Below are positions 20,251-28,771 of a stretch of 64,000 nt of DNA, one piece after another. Origin of the DNA: Chitinophagaceae bacterium LGM1 (GTDB taxonomy: Bacteria; Bacteroidota; Bacteroidia; Chitinophagales; Chitinophagaceae); the NCBI GenBank assembly GCA_018604165.1, contig CP075895.1:868001-932000 (forward strand). The letters run 5' to 3'. The position numbers and the translations under genes are program-made. Numbering within the stretch: position 1 is the stretch's first letter; every line of letters starts with the position of its first letter. The notes beneath the pieces are model-generated. The model made no database searches and was not told where the DNA came from. It saw only the letters and a program-made list of their open reading frames with translations.

Positions 20251-21888
20251 TTATGCCAGCACATCAGTAAATCTGAATTGTGAGCCGTCAAACAATCCTT
20301 TGTCGCTCAGTTTTAGTGATGGTATTACCAACAGTGCCATGAACGATAATGTCATAAATGGTGCCTTCAGGTTTGTTCCAAGCGCTTTTGCCTCTGCATC
20401 CAGCATGGCATATTGAGCGGCTACTTCATACCCGTCAGCATCGGTCATTAATCCGGCAATGGGTAATGGCATTACCGATGTTGCTTGCCCGTTGCATACT
20501 GCAATACCACCTTTGCAATCTATAAGCGCATTTACGGTATTACAGATTGCATCATCATCAACACCCACAGCAATTATGTTATGGCAATCGTGCGCTACAG
20601 TAGATGCCAACGCACCATTTTGTAAACCAAAGTTTTTGATGAAAGCAACGGCAACAGGTGCATCAGGTTTGTAACGGTTTACCACGGCAATTTTTAACAC
20701 ATCGTTTGCCACGTTACTCACTACCATGCCATCTGCTACTGTTTTAGGCACTATCAATTCGTTGGTTACTAATTGTCCCTCTATAGCTTCTATTACCCTG
20801 ATGTTGGCCTGGTCGGCCATATCAGCTACGGCAAAGTCAGTTGGAGCTTTATGGTTGGTGTTGAAGTTGTTAATAGGTTCAACACCAATATGTGGCAAAA
20901 GCGATTTGCCTTTTTCAGCTACTAATTTGCCACCTATGTATGTTTGCAGTACATCAAAATCATGCATATTATTGATGACGATAAAATCGGCAGAATCGCC
21001 AACACGCAACTGCCCTACGGGTATTTTATAATGTGCAACAGGGTTTACGCAAGCGGCGCGTAAAACATCGTATAGGTTGTAGCCTTTTGCCAAAGAACGT
21101 TTCACCAAGCCGTTTATATGGTGCAGTACCAAGTCGTCGGGGTGTTTATCATCACTGCAAAACATCACTTGTTCAGGGTGTGTTTGTAGCAAAGGGAGCA
21201 GTGCATCAAAATTCTTAGCAGCACTTCCTTCCCGTATTATGATGCGCATACCTGCAGCTATCTTATCCAATGCTTCTTCAAAGGTAGAGCATTCATGGTC
21301 GGTACTGATGCCTGCACTTGCATACAAGGTAGCCTGTTCTCCTCGCAAGCCGGGGGCATGACCGTCAATAGGTTTGTTGGCAGCATGTGCTGCTGCAATC
21401 TTTGCCAATACCTCAGCATCTTTGTGCAACACACCCGGGTAATTCATCATTTCAGCCAGATACCATATATCAGGGTTGGCAAGCAGTTGGGCAATGGCAA
21501 CGGCATCTATATGCGCCCCTGCAGTTTCAAAAAAAGTAGCAGGCACACAAGATGGTGCGCCAAAGAATATTTTAAAGGGTGTTTGTTTGCTGTTGTCTAT
21601 CATATACTGCACACCTGCTATGCCACTAACATTCGCTATTTCGTGCGGGTCTGAAACGGTAGCCACGGTACCATGCACTACTGCCATACGTGCAAAAGCT
21701 GTAGGTATTAGCATAGAGCTTTCTATATGTACATGTGCATCTACAAAACCGGGGAGTATGTAGTGACCTTCTGCATTGTCAGTTTCTTCAATAGTTGTAA
21801 TGATGCCATTGCTCACTTTTACAATAGCGGGATAGGTACGCTTGTTATGGATGTCAATTAGTTGCCCTGATAGTGTAAGTGTATTCAT
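20251..21888 (-). CDS. ade: Adenine deaminase
   Basis: This 545-residue amidohydrolase converts adenine to hypoxanthine in purine salvage. Metal-binding motifs visible are GFVDAHVHIESSM in the first barrel strand, DHEC, and SDDKHPDDL. The C-terminal adenine-deaminase-specific domain contains TVAHDCHNIIAVGVDDDAI. The length is typical of the Ade family. It is a single gene upstream of the phosphatase/hisS group, with 55 bases between. Confidence 0.94.
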   Translation of the reverse strand: MNTLTLSGQLIDIHNKRTYPAIVKVSNGIITTIEETDNAEGHYILPGFVDAHVHIESSMLIPTAFARMAVVHGTVATVSDPHEIANVSGIAGVQYMIDNSKQTPFKIFFGAPSCVPATFFETAGAHIDAVAIAQLLANPDIWYLAEMMNYPGVLHKDAEVLAKIAAAHAANKPIDGHAPGLRGEQATLYASAGISTDHECSTFEEALDKIAAGMRIIIREGSAAKNFDALLPLLQTHPEQVMFCSDDKHPDDLVLHHINGLVKRSLAKGYNLYDVLRAACVNPVAHYKIPVGQLRVGDSADFIVINNMHDFDVLQTYIGGKLVAEKGKSLLPHIGVEPINNFNTNHKAPTDFAVADMADQANIRVIEAIEGQLVTNELIVPKTVADGMVVSNVANDVLKIAVVNRYKPDAPVAVAFIKNFGLQNGALASTVAHDCHNIIAVGVDDDAICNTVNALIDCKGGIAVCNGQATSVMPLPIAGLMTDADGYEVAAQYAMLDAEAKALGTNLKAPFMTLSFMALLVIPSLKLSDKGLFDGSQFRFTDVLA

Positions 21889-21923
21889 AGCGGAAAGTAT
21901 TCATTGTTTGCCATACAAGTATG

Positions 21924-22316
21924 TTATAAAATAGATTTGCCTTCTCTGGCAAGTTCCACCTTCATGCTGATGAGTTGCAGCATGGCTTTTGCCCGTTCTT
22001 TTGCCCTGTCAGCTATCTCGCCTTTGTACATATTGTCAACAGTTGCTGTCCATAGTTCCAGCCATCGGTTGTAGTGCTGTTCTTCCAGCCTTATTTGTTT
22101 ATCGAGTGCTATATGTGTACGTATAGGGTTGCCATAGTAGCCTGCTTCGCCAAACAATACCGTATTCCAGAAGCTATACATAACAGGCAGGTGGTGACTC
22201 CAATCATCGCCGATTATCTGCTGAAAGATGTGGCCGATGGTATCGTCCTTCCTTACCTTATTGTAGAAAGCATCTACCAATAATTCTATATCATCTTTGT
22301 TACCGATGTCCCTCAT
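21924..22316 (-). CDS. Group III truncated haemoglobin
   Basis: This 130-residue protein has the 2-over-2 globin pattern of group III: LVDAFYNKVRKDDTIGHIFQ at the B/E region, WNTVLFGEAGYYGNPIRTH with the proximal His in HIALDKQ, and RWLELWTATVDNMYKG. Family members bind oxygen or nitric oxide. The exact role here is not shown. It has its own -7 element upstream and lies before ade on the same strand. Confidence 0.9.
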   Translation of the reverse strand: MRDIGNKDDIELLVDAFYNKVRKDDTIGHIFQQIIGDDWSHHLPVMYSFWNTVLFGEAGYYGNPIRTHIALDKQIRLEEQHYNRWLELWTATVDNMYKGEIADRAKERAKAMLQLISMKVELAREGKSIL

Positions 22317-22344
22317 TTTTGCAATTTTTTGCCATTCGTAGAAC

Positions 22345-22352
22345 CAAACATA
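22345..22352 (-). promoter_or_regulatory. -7 promoter element of the truncated haemoglobin gene
   Basis: TATGTTTG on the minus strand fits TAnnTTTG, 28 bases before the ATG. No -33 element is evident. Confidence 0.45.
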
Positions 22353-22519
22353 CCATTCGTAAGATGGATTAGGATTGTATGCGCTTTGTGCACGTACTTT
22401 ACGGCAGTTAATAGAGCTGATTTATATTATTAACTATCAATTAATTGCGCTTTTACCAGCCCCTTTGTGCCCTTAGTTGATGTACCCAATTACGGTTCGC
22501 TATAAACATCTTAATTGAG

Positions 22520-22574
22520 ACGGGATGCAGAAAAATAATACACCCCTTATTCTGCTTCCCGTTTTCTTTTTTTT
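22520..22574 (+). terminator. Plus-strand hairpin with long T tract
   Basis: A 13-position stem (22520-22532 with 22550-22562, one mismatch) has a 17-base AT-rich loop and is followed by TTTTCTTTTTTTT. The T tract is on the plus strand, while both flanking genes are on the minus strand. It therefore does not serve either neighbour in the usual way and may end a small plus-strand transcript from 22317-22520. Confidence 0.6.
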
Positions 22575-23231
22575 CTAAGCATTTACAAGAAAGCAAAATA
22601 CCTCTCCAGGCCCGTGTACACCTACTACCAGCGTTTTTTCAATGTCGGCGGTTCGGCTGGGGCCTGTGTTCAGGTTTATCATTGACGGCAGGTCATTACC
22701 GTATTTCTTTGCCAATAGCTCGAAGCTCTGTTGCACATCTGCTACTACCTGATTGGTATAGGCTACAATAATATGCACGGGATAAAAGACAGTAGCTGTA
22801 CGCCCCATATACTGCTTACTGCTGAGTAGTACAGAGCCTGTGCGCGCTATCAGGCATTCACAACCTGTAATGCAGGCATCTGCTTTATCATTGTTAATAT
22901 CTACGGGTTCTACAACGCTTATCTTATTGTTTTGGAATAGCTGCATCAGGCGTGGCTCTGCACAGTATAGCTGTTGCCAGCCTCGGTTGTCATACAGGTC
23001 GGTCAGTTGCTCCAGTACCTGCTGCTCGTTATCGCAAAACACAAACTTGCCACCGAGCTTGATGAACGCCTCTGCAAAGGCTTCTTCGTGGCTGAGGCCA
23101 CTGTCTGCATATATGGGGCTATTGTCCTGCTCGGCTTCTGGAAAAGGCATGGGCAAGGGTTCTTTGCTCAGTGCCTTGCGGATTTTGCCCAGTATGTTTT
23201 CTCGCGCTTTAGATGTCTTGAATGTCTGCAT
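22575..23231 (-). CDS. LutC/YkgG (LUD domain) protein
   Basis: This 218-residue LUD-domain protein shows GCECLIARTGSVLLSS, the FYPVHIIVAYTNQVV segment and the C-terminal TADIEKTLVVGVHGPGEV motif (SxTADIE type) of LutC. In other bacteria LutC is a subunit of the LutABC lactate utilisation complex. No LutA or LutB gene lies in this window, so this may be an orphan or the partners lie elsewhere. A TACTTTTG -7 element is 12 bases upstream. Confidence 0.88.
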   Translation of the reverse strand: MQTFKTSKARENILGKIRKALSKEPLPMPFPEAEQDNSPIYADSGLSHEEAFAEAFIKLGGKFVFCDNEQQVLEQLTDLYDNRGWQQLYCAEPRLMQLFQNNKISVVEPVDINNDKADACITGCECLIARTGSVLLSSKQYMGRTATVFYPVHIIVAYTNQVVADVQQSFELLAKKYGNDLPSMINLNTGPSRTADIEKTLVVGVHGPGEVFCFLVNA

Positions 23232-23370
23232 AACTTATAAAGTCAAAAGTAGAAAGTAAAAAGTAAAAATGCGCTTTTGTGTTTTTTGATATGAAAATTA
23301 TTTTGTTTTGTTGCGTTTTGTTGCAGTTTTCAGGAAAAGTGCATTTTGAAACAATTTACCGAATAGAGCT

Positions 23371-23400
23371 GTCATCCTGACGGTAGGAAGGATCTCCTGA
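23371..23400 (+). repeat. GTCATCCTGA...AAGGATCT intergenic repeat
   Basis: The stretch begins GTCATCCTGACGG and contains GGAAGGATCTCC. This closely resembles a short dispersed intergenic sequence that I recall from many Bacteroidota genomes. Only one copy is in the window, so repeat status rests on recognition and not on a count. Confidence 0.45.
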
Positions 23401-23460
23401 AGTGAAGCGATGTTGCTAGGTGTATAGTTGTGAGTTTTCATTATGGTTTTGTTGTCTTGA

Positions 23461-23485
23461 ACCACTAAGACGCTGAGGCGCAAAG
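23461..23485 (+). repeat. ACCACTAAGACNCTGAGGCNCAAAG intergenic repeat
   Basis: The stretch ACCACTAAGACGCTGAGG followed by CGCAAAG resembles another common dispersed intergenic sequence. It is a single copy here. The identification is by memory of similar sequences and is not tested. Confidence 0.4.
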
Positions 23486-23647
23486 TGTATATTGATAGGC
23501 TTATCGTCTTTGCTGTAAAAAATTTACACTATAATTTTATTACAACAAATATACGCTTTTTATTATAAATAATAAAACTCGATTGCCATAGCAGGTGTGG
23601 TTGATTATACAATAAACGGTATCTTGTGCATAGTAAATAACTGCCTT

Positions 23648-24613
23648 GTGAAAGCAATAGTATATACTCAATATGGCGCGCCAGAGGTGCAGCAACTGAA
23701 AGATGTACCACAGCCTGTACCCAACGACAATGAGGTGCTGGTAAAAATACACGCCACTACGCTCAACAGAACAGACATCGGGTTTCGGAAGCCGGAGTAC
23801 CCCGTCATCATCCGCCCGATGCATGGGTTGCTGCGCCCTAAGAGAACGATATTGGGCAGTGAGTTTGCGGGTGAGGTGGCAGCCATAGGCAAAGATGTAA
23901 CACTTTTTAAAACGGGTGATGCAGTCTTTGGGTTGAGTACCTATAAATTTGGTACACATGCCGAATACATATGCATTGCAGAGGGGGCATCTATAGTGCA
24001 CAAACCCCATAACATGAGCTTTGAAGAAGCTGCTGCGGTGTGCGACGGGTTGATGCTGGGCACAAACATCATTCGCATGGTGGACTTTGCTACCAAGCCC
24101 CGTGTACTGATAAACGGTGCCACAGGCTCTATAGGCTCTGCCTGTGTGCAGCTTGCTAAGTATTATGGTGCGCATATAACGGCGGTGTGCAAGGGCGAGC
24201 ATACCGCATTGGTAAAGGCGCTGGGGGCAGATGAGGTGATAGACTATACCTCAGCAGATTTTACCAAAGGCACAGAACCGTATGATGCGGTACTGGATGC
24301 GGTGGGCAAAAGTTCTTATTTTAAATGTAAAAGCATACTGAAACCCCAGGGGCTGTATATATCTACAGAACTGGGTTATATGGCGCAAAATGTTTTCCTG
24401 ACATTGGCAAAGCCGCTGCTGGGTGGTAAAAAAGTGGCCTTCCCCATACCCACAGACAGTAAGAAAGATATATTGTTTTACAAAGAGCTGATAGAGGGCG
24501 GGCATTATAAAGCGGTAATAGACCGCACCTACCCGCTAACGGATATTGTAGCTGCCACCAAGTATGTAGAAACAGGCGAGAAGATTGGTAATGTGGTGCT
24601 GAGAGTGGTGTAA
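23648..24613 (+). CDS. NAD(P)-dependent medium-chain dehydrogenase (quinone oxidoreductase-like)
   Basis: This 321-residue medium-chain dehydrogenase has no catalytic zinc ligands, so it is closer to the quinone oxidoreductase branch. The N-terminal domain has TTLNRTDIGFRKPEYP and GSEFAGEVAAIG. The cofactor fold shows VLINGATGSIGSACVQLAKYYGA, and DYTS follows. I chose the GTG at 23648 (MKAIVYTQYG), the usual family start. A GTG 17 codons upstream also keeps the frame. The substrate is unknown. Confidence 0.87.
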   Translation: MKAIVYTQYGAPEVQQLKDVPQPVPNDNEVLVKIHATTLNRTDIGFRKPEYPVIIRPMHGLLRPKRTILGSEFAGEVAAIGKDVTLFKTGDAVFGLSTYKFGTHAEYICIAEGASIVHKPHNMSFEEAAAVCDGLMLGTNIIRMVDFATKPRVLINGATGSIGSACVQLAKYYGAHITAVCKGEHTALVKALGADEVIDYTSADFTKGTEPYDAVLDAVGKSSYFKCKSILKPQGLYISTELGYMAQNVFLTLAKPLLGGKKVAFPIPTDSKKDILFYKELIEGGHYKAVIDRTYPLTDIVAATKYVETGEKIGNVVLRVV

Positions 24614-24717
24614 TGCCCGTTACTGCTCTTGTACGGGTGGGGTGGAGTTGGTAACTTGGGGGCTGTTCCGCTAACCTGTATGATAATCGAATTATTATAC
24701 AGGTTATCACCAAAAAT

Positions 24718-26786
24718 ATGCATATGAAACTTTCTGAAATACTCAAAGACTCCAATTACAGCACAGATATATTTAACAATGCAGAGATAACAGCTATAGA
24801 GGCAAACATTACTGCTGAAGAAGGAAAGAAAGGATTGGTGTATTACATACAATGCCTTGTGAGAGATAAGAAAATAAAACTAACACCGGAAGAAGCAGTA
24901 AGGCAATTATATACATACAAGCTGATACATCAATACGGCTATCCTGTAAGTCGTTTGCGTATGGAGTATGCTGTAAACTTCGGGCGTGAAGTGAAACGTG
25001 CTGATATAGTGATAATGGATAAGACAGACCCTACCGTAGCCTATATCATGGTAGAGGTAAAGAAGCCGAAAGCAAAAGACGGCAGGGAGCAATTGAAAAG
25101 CTATTGCCATGGTTCAGGGGCTACAATGGGTGTATGGACAAATGGCGAAAAAATAACGTATCACCACCGCAAAAATCCCAACTTTTTTGAAGATATACCC
25201 GGCATACCTACTGCCCACGAAAAACTGGCAGATATACTCAACAAGCCCTTTAAAATGGCCGACCTTATAGCAGAGGATAAACTGAAAGAATCGGGTAAAT
25301 CACTGCGCGACCTTGTAGAAGAAATGGAAGATGAGGTATTAGCTAATGCAGGGGTTGATGTATTTGAAGAAGTATTCAAACTGATTTTTGCCAAACTGTA
25401 TGATGAGTATTTGGGGGCTAATGATGAAAGCCGTAATCTGGAATTTAGGAATACGGGATTGAGCGACCCAGAACTGAAAGAGAAAATACAAAAGCTGTTT
25501 GATAAGGCCAACAGCAAATGGGATGGGGTATTTGGCGAGAATGAAAAAATAACCCTAACGCCTACACACCTTGCCGTATGTGTGGGCTCACTGGAAAAAG
25601 TGAAGCTGTTTAACAGTAACCTGGATGTAGTAGATGAGGCTTTTGAATACCTTATAAACAAAAGCAGCAAGGGCGAAAAGGGACAATATTTTACACCGCG
25701 CTATGTGATAGATATGTGTGTAAAGATGCTGAACCCTACCGAGGAAGATTATATGATAGATACGGCTGCGGGCAGCTCCGGTTTTCCTGTACACGCAGCC
25801 ATGCATGTATGGAGAAATATGTTCCGTAAAAAGAAAATGAAGATTAGCCATCTTTTTACGGCGCAGGACAAACCGCAGTTTTGTAAAGACTATGTAGTGG
25901 ACAAAGTATTTGCCATAGACTTTGACGAAAAGGCTGTGCGTGTAGGGCGTACGCTAAACCTGATAGCGGGGGATGGGCAAACCAATGTACTGCACCTGAA
26001 TACACTTGATTTCTCTCGTTGGGAAAATACCACCAGCGAGGAAAGCTGGGAGCATTACCTCGACGGCTTTAAACGCCTGAAAAAACTAAGGCGTAAGAAT
26101 AGTAAAGAAGGACAGGACTTTATGTTCTTTAATATGGATGTGCTGATGGCAAACCCGCCATTTGCGGGAGAGGTGAAAGAGGGGACTATACTGAACAGAT
26201 ACGAACTGGCAACTAAAAACGGCAAAGCAGCCAAGTCTGTAGGGCGCGATATATTGTTTATAGAGCGCAACCTGAATTTTTTGAAACCCGGCGGCCGTAT
26301 GGCTATAGTGCGCCACAAGGCAGGTTTAACAACAGCAGCGATAAATATATACGCGAGTATATAGCCGAGCACTGCCGCATACTGGCTGTAGTGGGGCTAC
26401 ATGGCAATACTTTTAAACCACACACAGGCACTAAAACCAGTGTACTGTTTGCACAGAAATGGGACGATGAAAAATGCCCCAAAACCGAAGACTATAATAT
26501 CTTCTTTGCCACACAGCAAATGGAGGGTAAGAATAACAGCGGCGATAAACTATACTGGAAGGAAACCTTTAAGCTGGAAGACTATGTAGCGGGTAAGATA
26601 GACATACAAACCACTACCGATGAAAAACACGCGCTGACCGACCAGCACGGACACCCCATAGTGTACCACGACCTGTTTGCTACCGAAAATGAATATGATG
26701 ATGGTACAACAAAGCAGCTAACACCCGATGGCATAGCCGAAGCCTTTATAGAATTTGCAGCCAAAGAACGATTAAGTTTTTTTTAA
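24718..26786 (+). pseudogene. Restriction-modification RM subunit: HSDR_N nuclease fused to N6-adenine methyltransferase, frameshifted
   Basis: The N-terminal domain carries a PD-(D/E)xK nuclease pattern: Asp96 in RADIVIMD and Glu113-Val-Lys115 in MVEVKKP. A helical linker leads to an HsdM-type methyltransferase with motif I DTAAGSSGF (about residue 348) and the catalytic NPPF (about residue 479). At 26310-26313 the frame breaks. GTG-CG-CCA-CAA should read Val-Leu-Pro-Gln, so one base seems missing, and the first frame stops at 26364. The second frame continues from 26313 (PQGRFNNSSDKY, LHGNTFKPHTGTKTSVLF) to 26786. Repaired, the product would be about 689 residues. A nuclease-methyltransferase fusion with a separate S gene and no HsdR translocase resembles BcgI-type enzymes. 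This is either a real null allele or a sequencing error. Confidence 0.85.
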
Positions 26787-26818
26787 ACCGCCCCTTTAAT
26801 AAAGCAAAATATGATGCT

Positions 26819-28240
26819 TTGTTGGAGGGGCTGGAAGTAACAGAAATTAGTTTTATAGAACTTGCAAAAACTTCAAGAATTGATGCTGAGTTTTTTAATA
26901 AGATTGGAATTATAACTGAAAAAAAAATATTATCACTACCCCATTATTTTTTAAGAACTGATGAAGTAGTTAGTGGCCCATTTGGCTCTACACTCAAAAG
27001 TCACAGTTATTTAAAGTCGGGTATTCCCTTTATTAGAATTGAGAATATCAGAGGAGGCTTTATTATTAATCAAAATGAGATTGTATATATATCAGACGAA
27101 GACAATCAATTATTGTTAAATTCACAATTATTTGTGAACGATTTAGTCCTCTCTAAGGTAGGGAATACGATTGGGTATTTTGCCAGAGTGGATGAAGAAA
27201 TTAAACATTGCAATATTAGTGAGAATAATATTGGAATTAAATTGAAAAACTACGATGTTGCTCAAAGACATTTTATACTCACTTATCTTAATTCAAAACA
27301 TGCTCAAATATTAGTATTAAAACGTAGGAGTGGTAATGCGCAACCAAAATTAAATGTGTCTGATTTAAACAAAATCCCTATCCCAATTTACAATAATAAA
27401 TTATATGATATAGTTAGTAGTGCTATTCTTGAATCAAAAAAACTGATTGATAATGCCCAAAAACATTATTCTCATGCAGAAGATATTTTAATAAAAGAAT
27501 TGGGAGGCGTTAGGTTCGAATCCAGATCGGACTCGGACAAGGTTGTTACTGCTGTAAAAACACTGAAAGACAGTTTTGAAGATCGCGGACGATTGGATGC
27601 AGAATACTATCAACCTAAGTATGACAAGGTTGTTGAATTAATAAAATCTAAACCTCATAAGAAATTAGGGGAGCTAGTATATATCAAAAAATCAATAGAG
27701 CCAGGCTCTGATGCTTACGATACAAACGGTATTCCATTTATTCGTGTAAGTGATGTATCTAAGTTTGAAATATCAAGCCCTGAAATTCATTTAAACCTTG
27801 AAAGTTTTGACGTAGAAGGACTTCAACCTAAGAAAAATACCATTCTATTCTCAAAAGATGGCAGTATAGGTATAGCGCATAAAGTAGAAGAAGATTTGCG
27901 AGTTATAACATCAAGTGCATTACTTCATCTAACTGTAAAAGATGATGAAGTACTACCAGATTATTTAACACTTGTGCTGAATTCAATTACAACACAGATG
28001 CAAGCTGAACGAGATGCAGGAGGTTCAATTATTCAGCATTGGCGTATTGATGAGATTAGAAATGTACTTATTCCTGTTTTAGCTAAAGAGTTACAAAAGG
28101 AAATATCTGAAAAAGTACAGGAAAGTTTCAGGCTTCGTAAACAAAGTAAAATGCTATTAGAAGCAGCTAAAAAAGCTGTTGAGATTGCTATAGAGCAAAA
28201 TGAGGAGGAGGCAATAAAGTATTTGGAGAACTTGCATTAA
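26819..28240 (+). CDS. Restriction-modification specificity (S) subunit
   Basis: This protein of about 473 residues has two target-recognition domains. Each shows the HsdS pattern SGIPFIRIENIRGG or NGIPFIRVSDVSKFE and a SKVGNTIGYFARV or SKDGSIGIAHKV strand, and each is followed by a long helical spacer (the second ends in an EKVQESFRLRKQSK coiled coil). It gives sequence specificity to the fused nuclease-methyltransferase upstream. The first domain is strikingly AT-rich compared with the methyltransferase gene. There is no ATG: the listed start is TTG, and the frame stays open back to the T-run at 26777, so the true start is uncertain. Confidence 0.88.
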   Translation: MLEGLEVTEISFIELAKTSRIDAEFFNKIGIITEKKILSLPHYFLRTDEVVSGPFGSTLKSHSYLKSGIPFIRIENIRGGFIINQNEIVYISDEDNQLLLNSQLFVNDLVLSKVGNTIGYFARVDEEIKHCNISENNIGIKLKNYDVAQRHFILTYLNSKHAQILVLKRRSGNAQPKLNVSDLNKIPIPIYNNKLYDIVSSAILESKKLIDNAQKHYSHAEDILIKELGGVRFESRSDSDKVVTAVKTLKDSFEDRGRLDAEYYQPKYDKVVELIKSKPHKKLGELVYIKKSIEPGSDAYDTNGIPFIRVSDVSKFEISSPEIHLNLESFDVEGLQPKKNTILFSKDGSIGIAHKVEEDLRVITSSALLHLTVKDDEVLPDYLTLVLNSITTQMQAERDAGGSIIQHWRIDEIRNVLIPVLAKELQKEISEKVQESFRLRKQSKMLLEAAKKAVEIAIEQNEEEAIKYLENLH

Positions 28241-28277
28241 AACTTATATTGTAATAATTTTCTGTAAATGCTTATTT

Positions 28278-28670
28278 ATGAGAAATCCTGAATTGTTATC
28301 TCTCGAAAGAAAAGAACGTGCTACTTGGAATGCCATTAAACATAGGTCAATGTGGGTGGGTGAAAAGGAAGCTGAATATCTGATGAGCGGGGATGCTACA
28401 GAATTAATTCAATCAGTTTTTATGCCGGATAACGAATATCATTCACATGCAAAAGTGTATGGTGTTATTGCTGCTGACACATCACGGTCTCGTTATCTTT
28501 GGGTTTATTTGTTTTATTGGAATCATTTATGGAGGTGTGGAGATTTGGAAACTGCATATAAACTAATTGAGCGCATAAAACAGTATAATACTTTAAGAAA
28601 AAGTATTAAGAAGCTTGAAAGAACGATAGAAAGACAACAAAAATTATTATTGCAAAGTGTAAATAATTAA
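28278..28670 (+). CDS. Small hypothetical protein at the restriction locus
   Basis: This 130-residue soluble protein begins MRNPELLSLERKERATWNAI, with a charged helical C-terminus (LRKSIKKLERTIERQQKLLLQ) that may form a coiled coil. There is no signal peptide or membrane segment. It starts 37 bases after the S-subunit gene on the same strand and shares its AT-rich composition, so it is probably part of the same acquired unit. I do not recognise a family. The helical, basic nature would suit an accessory or control protein, but that is speculation. Confidence 0.6.
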   Translation: MRNPELLSLERKERATWNAIKHRSMWVGEKEAEYLMSGDATELIQSVFMPDNEYHSHAKVYGVIAADTSRSRYLWVYLFYWNHLWRCGDLETAYKLIERIKQYNTLRKSIKKLERTIERQQKLLLQSVNN

Positions 28671-28680
28671 CCAGTATTGT

Positions 28681-28711
28681 CGCGAGATTGCTTCGTAGCT
28701 CGCAATGACGG
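28681..28711 (+). repeat. GATTGCTTCGTAGCTCGCAATGACG intergenic repeat
   Basis: The sequence CGCGAGATTGCTTCG is followed by TAGCTCGCAATGACGG. Its complement reads GTCATTGCGAGCTACGAAG..., a well-known dispersed palindromic intergenic sequence in several bacterial phyla. It has imperfect dyad symmetry (GCGAG / CTCGC). One copy is in the window. Confidence 0.5.
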
Positions 28712-28721
28712 ATAATAAAAA

Positions 28722-28754
28722 AACAAAAGGGCAGCTATTAGCTGCCCTTTTGTT
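28722..28754 (+). terminator. Bidirectional rho-independent terminator
   Basis: A 14-bp perfect stem (AACAAAAGGGCAGC / GCTGCCCTTTTGTT) with loop TATTA separates the convergent restriction-locus gene and ftsH. Confidence 0.87.
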
Positions 28755-28771
28755 GTGTGTTATGTATGTCG

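Larger units (their letters stand above)
23232..23647. other. Intergenic region with phylum-typical repeats
   Basis: These 416 bases between divergent genes hold a minus-strand -7 element (TACTTTTG, 23244-23251) for the LUD gene and two repeat remnants described separately (23371-23400 and 23461-23485). The right part is AT-rich with no ORF beyond a possible 17-codon upstream extension of the dehydrogenase. Confidence 0.6.

Noticed and set aside
27509-27532. tRNA-like T-arm sequence (GGTTCGAATCC) in the specificity gene
   Set aside because: It lies in the coding frame of the S subunit (LGGVRFESRSD), has no acceptor or anticodon parts around, and no terminator.
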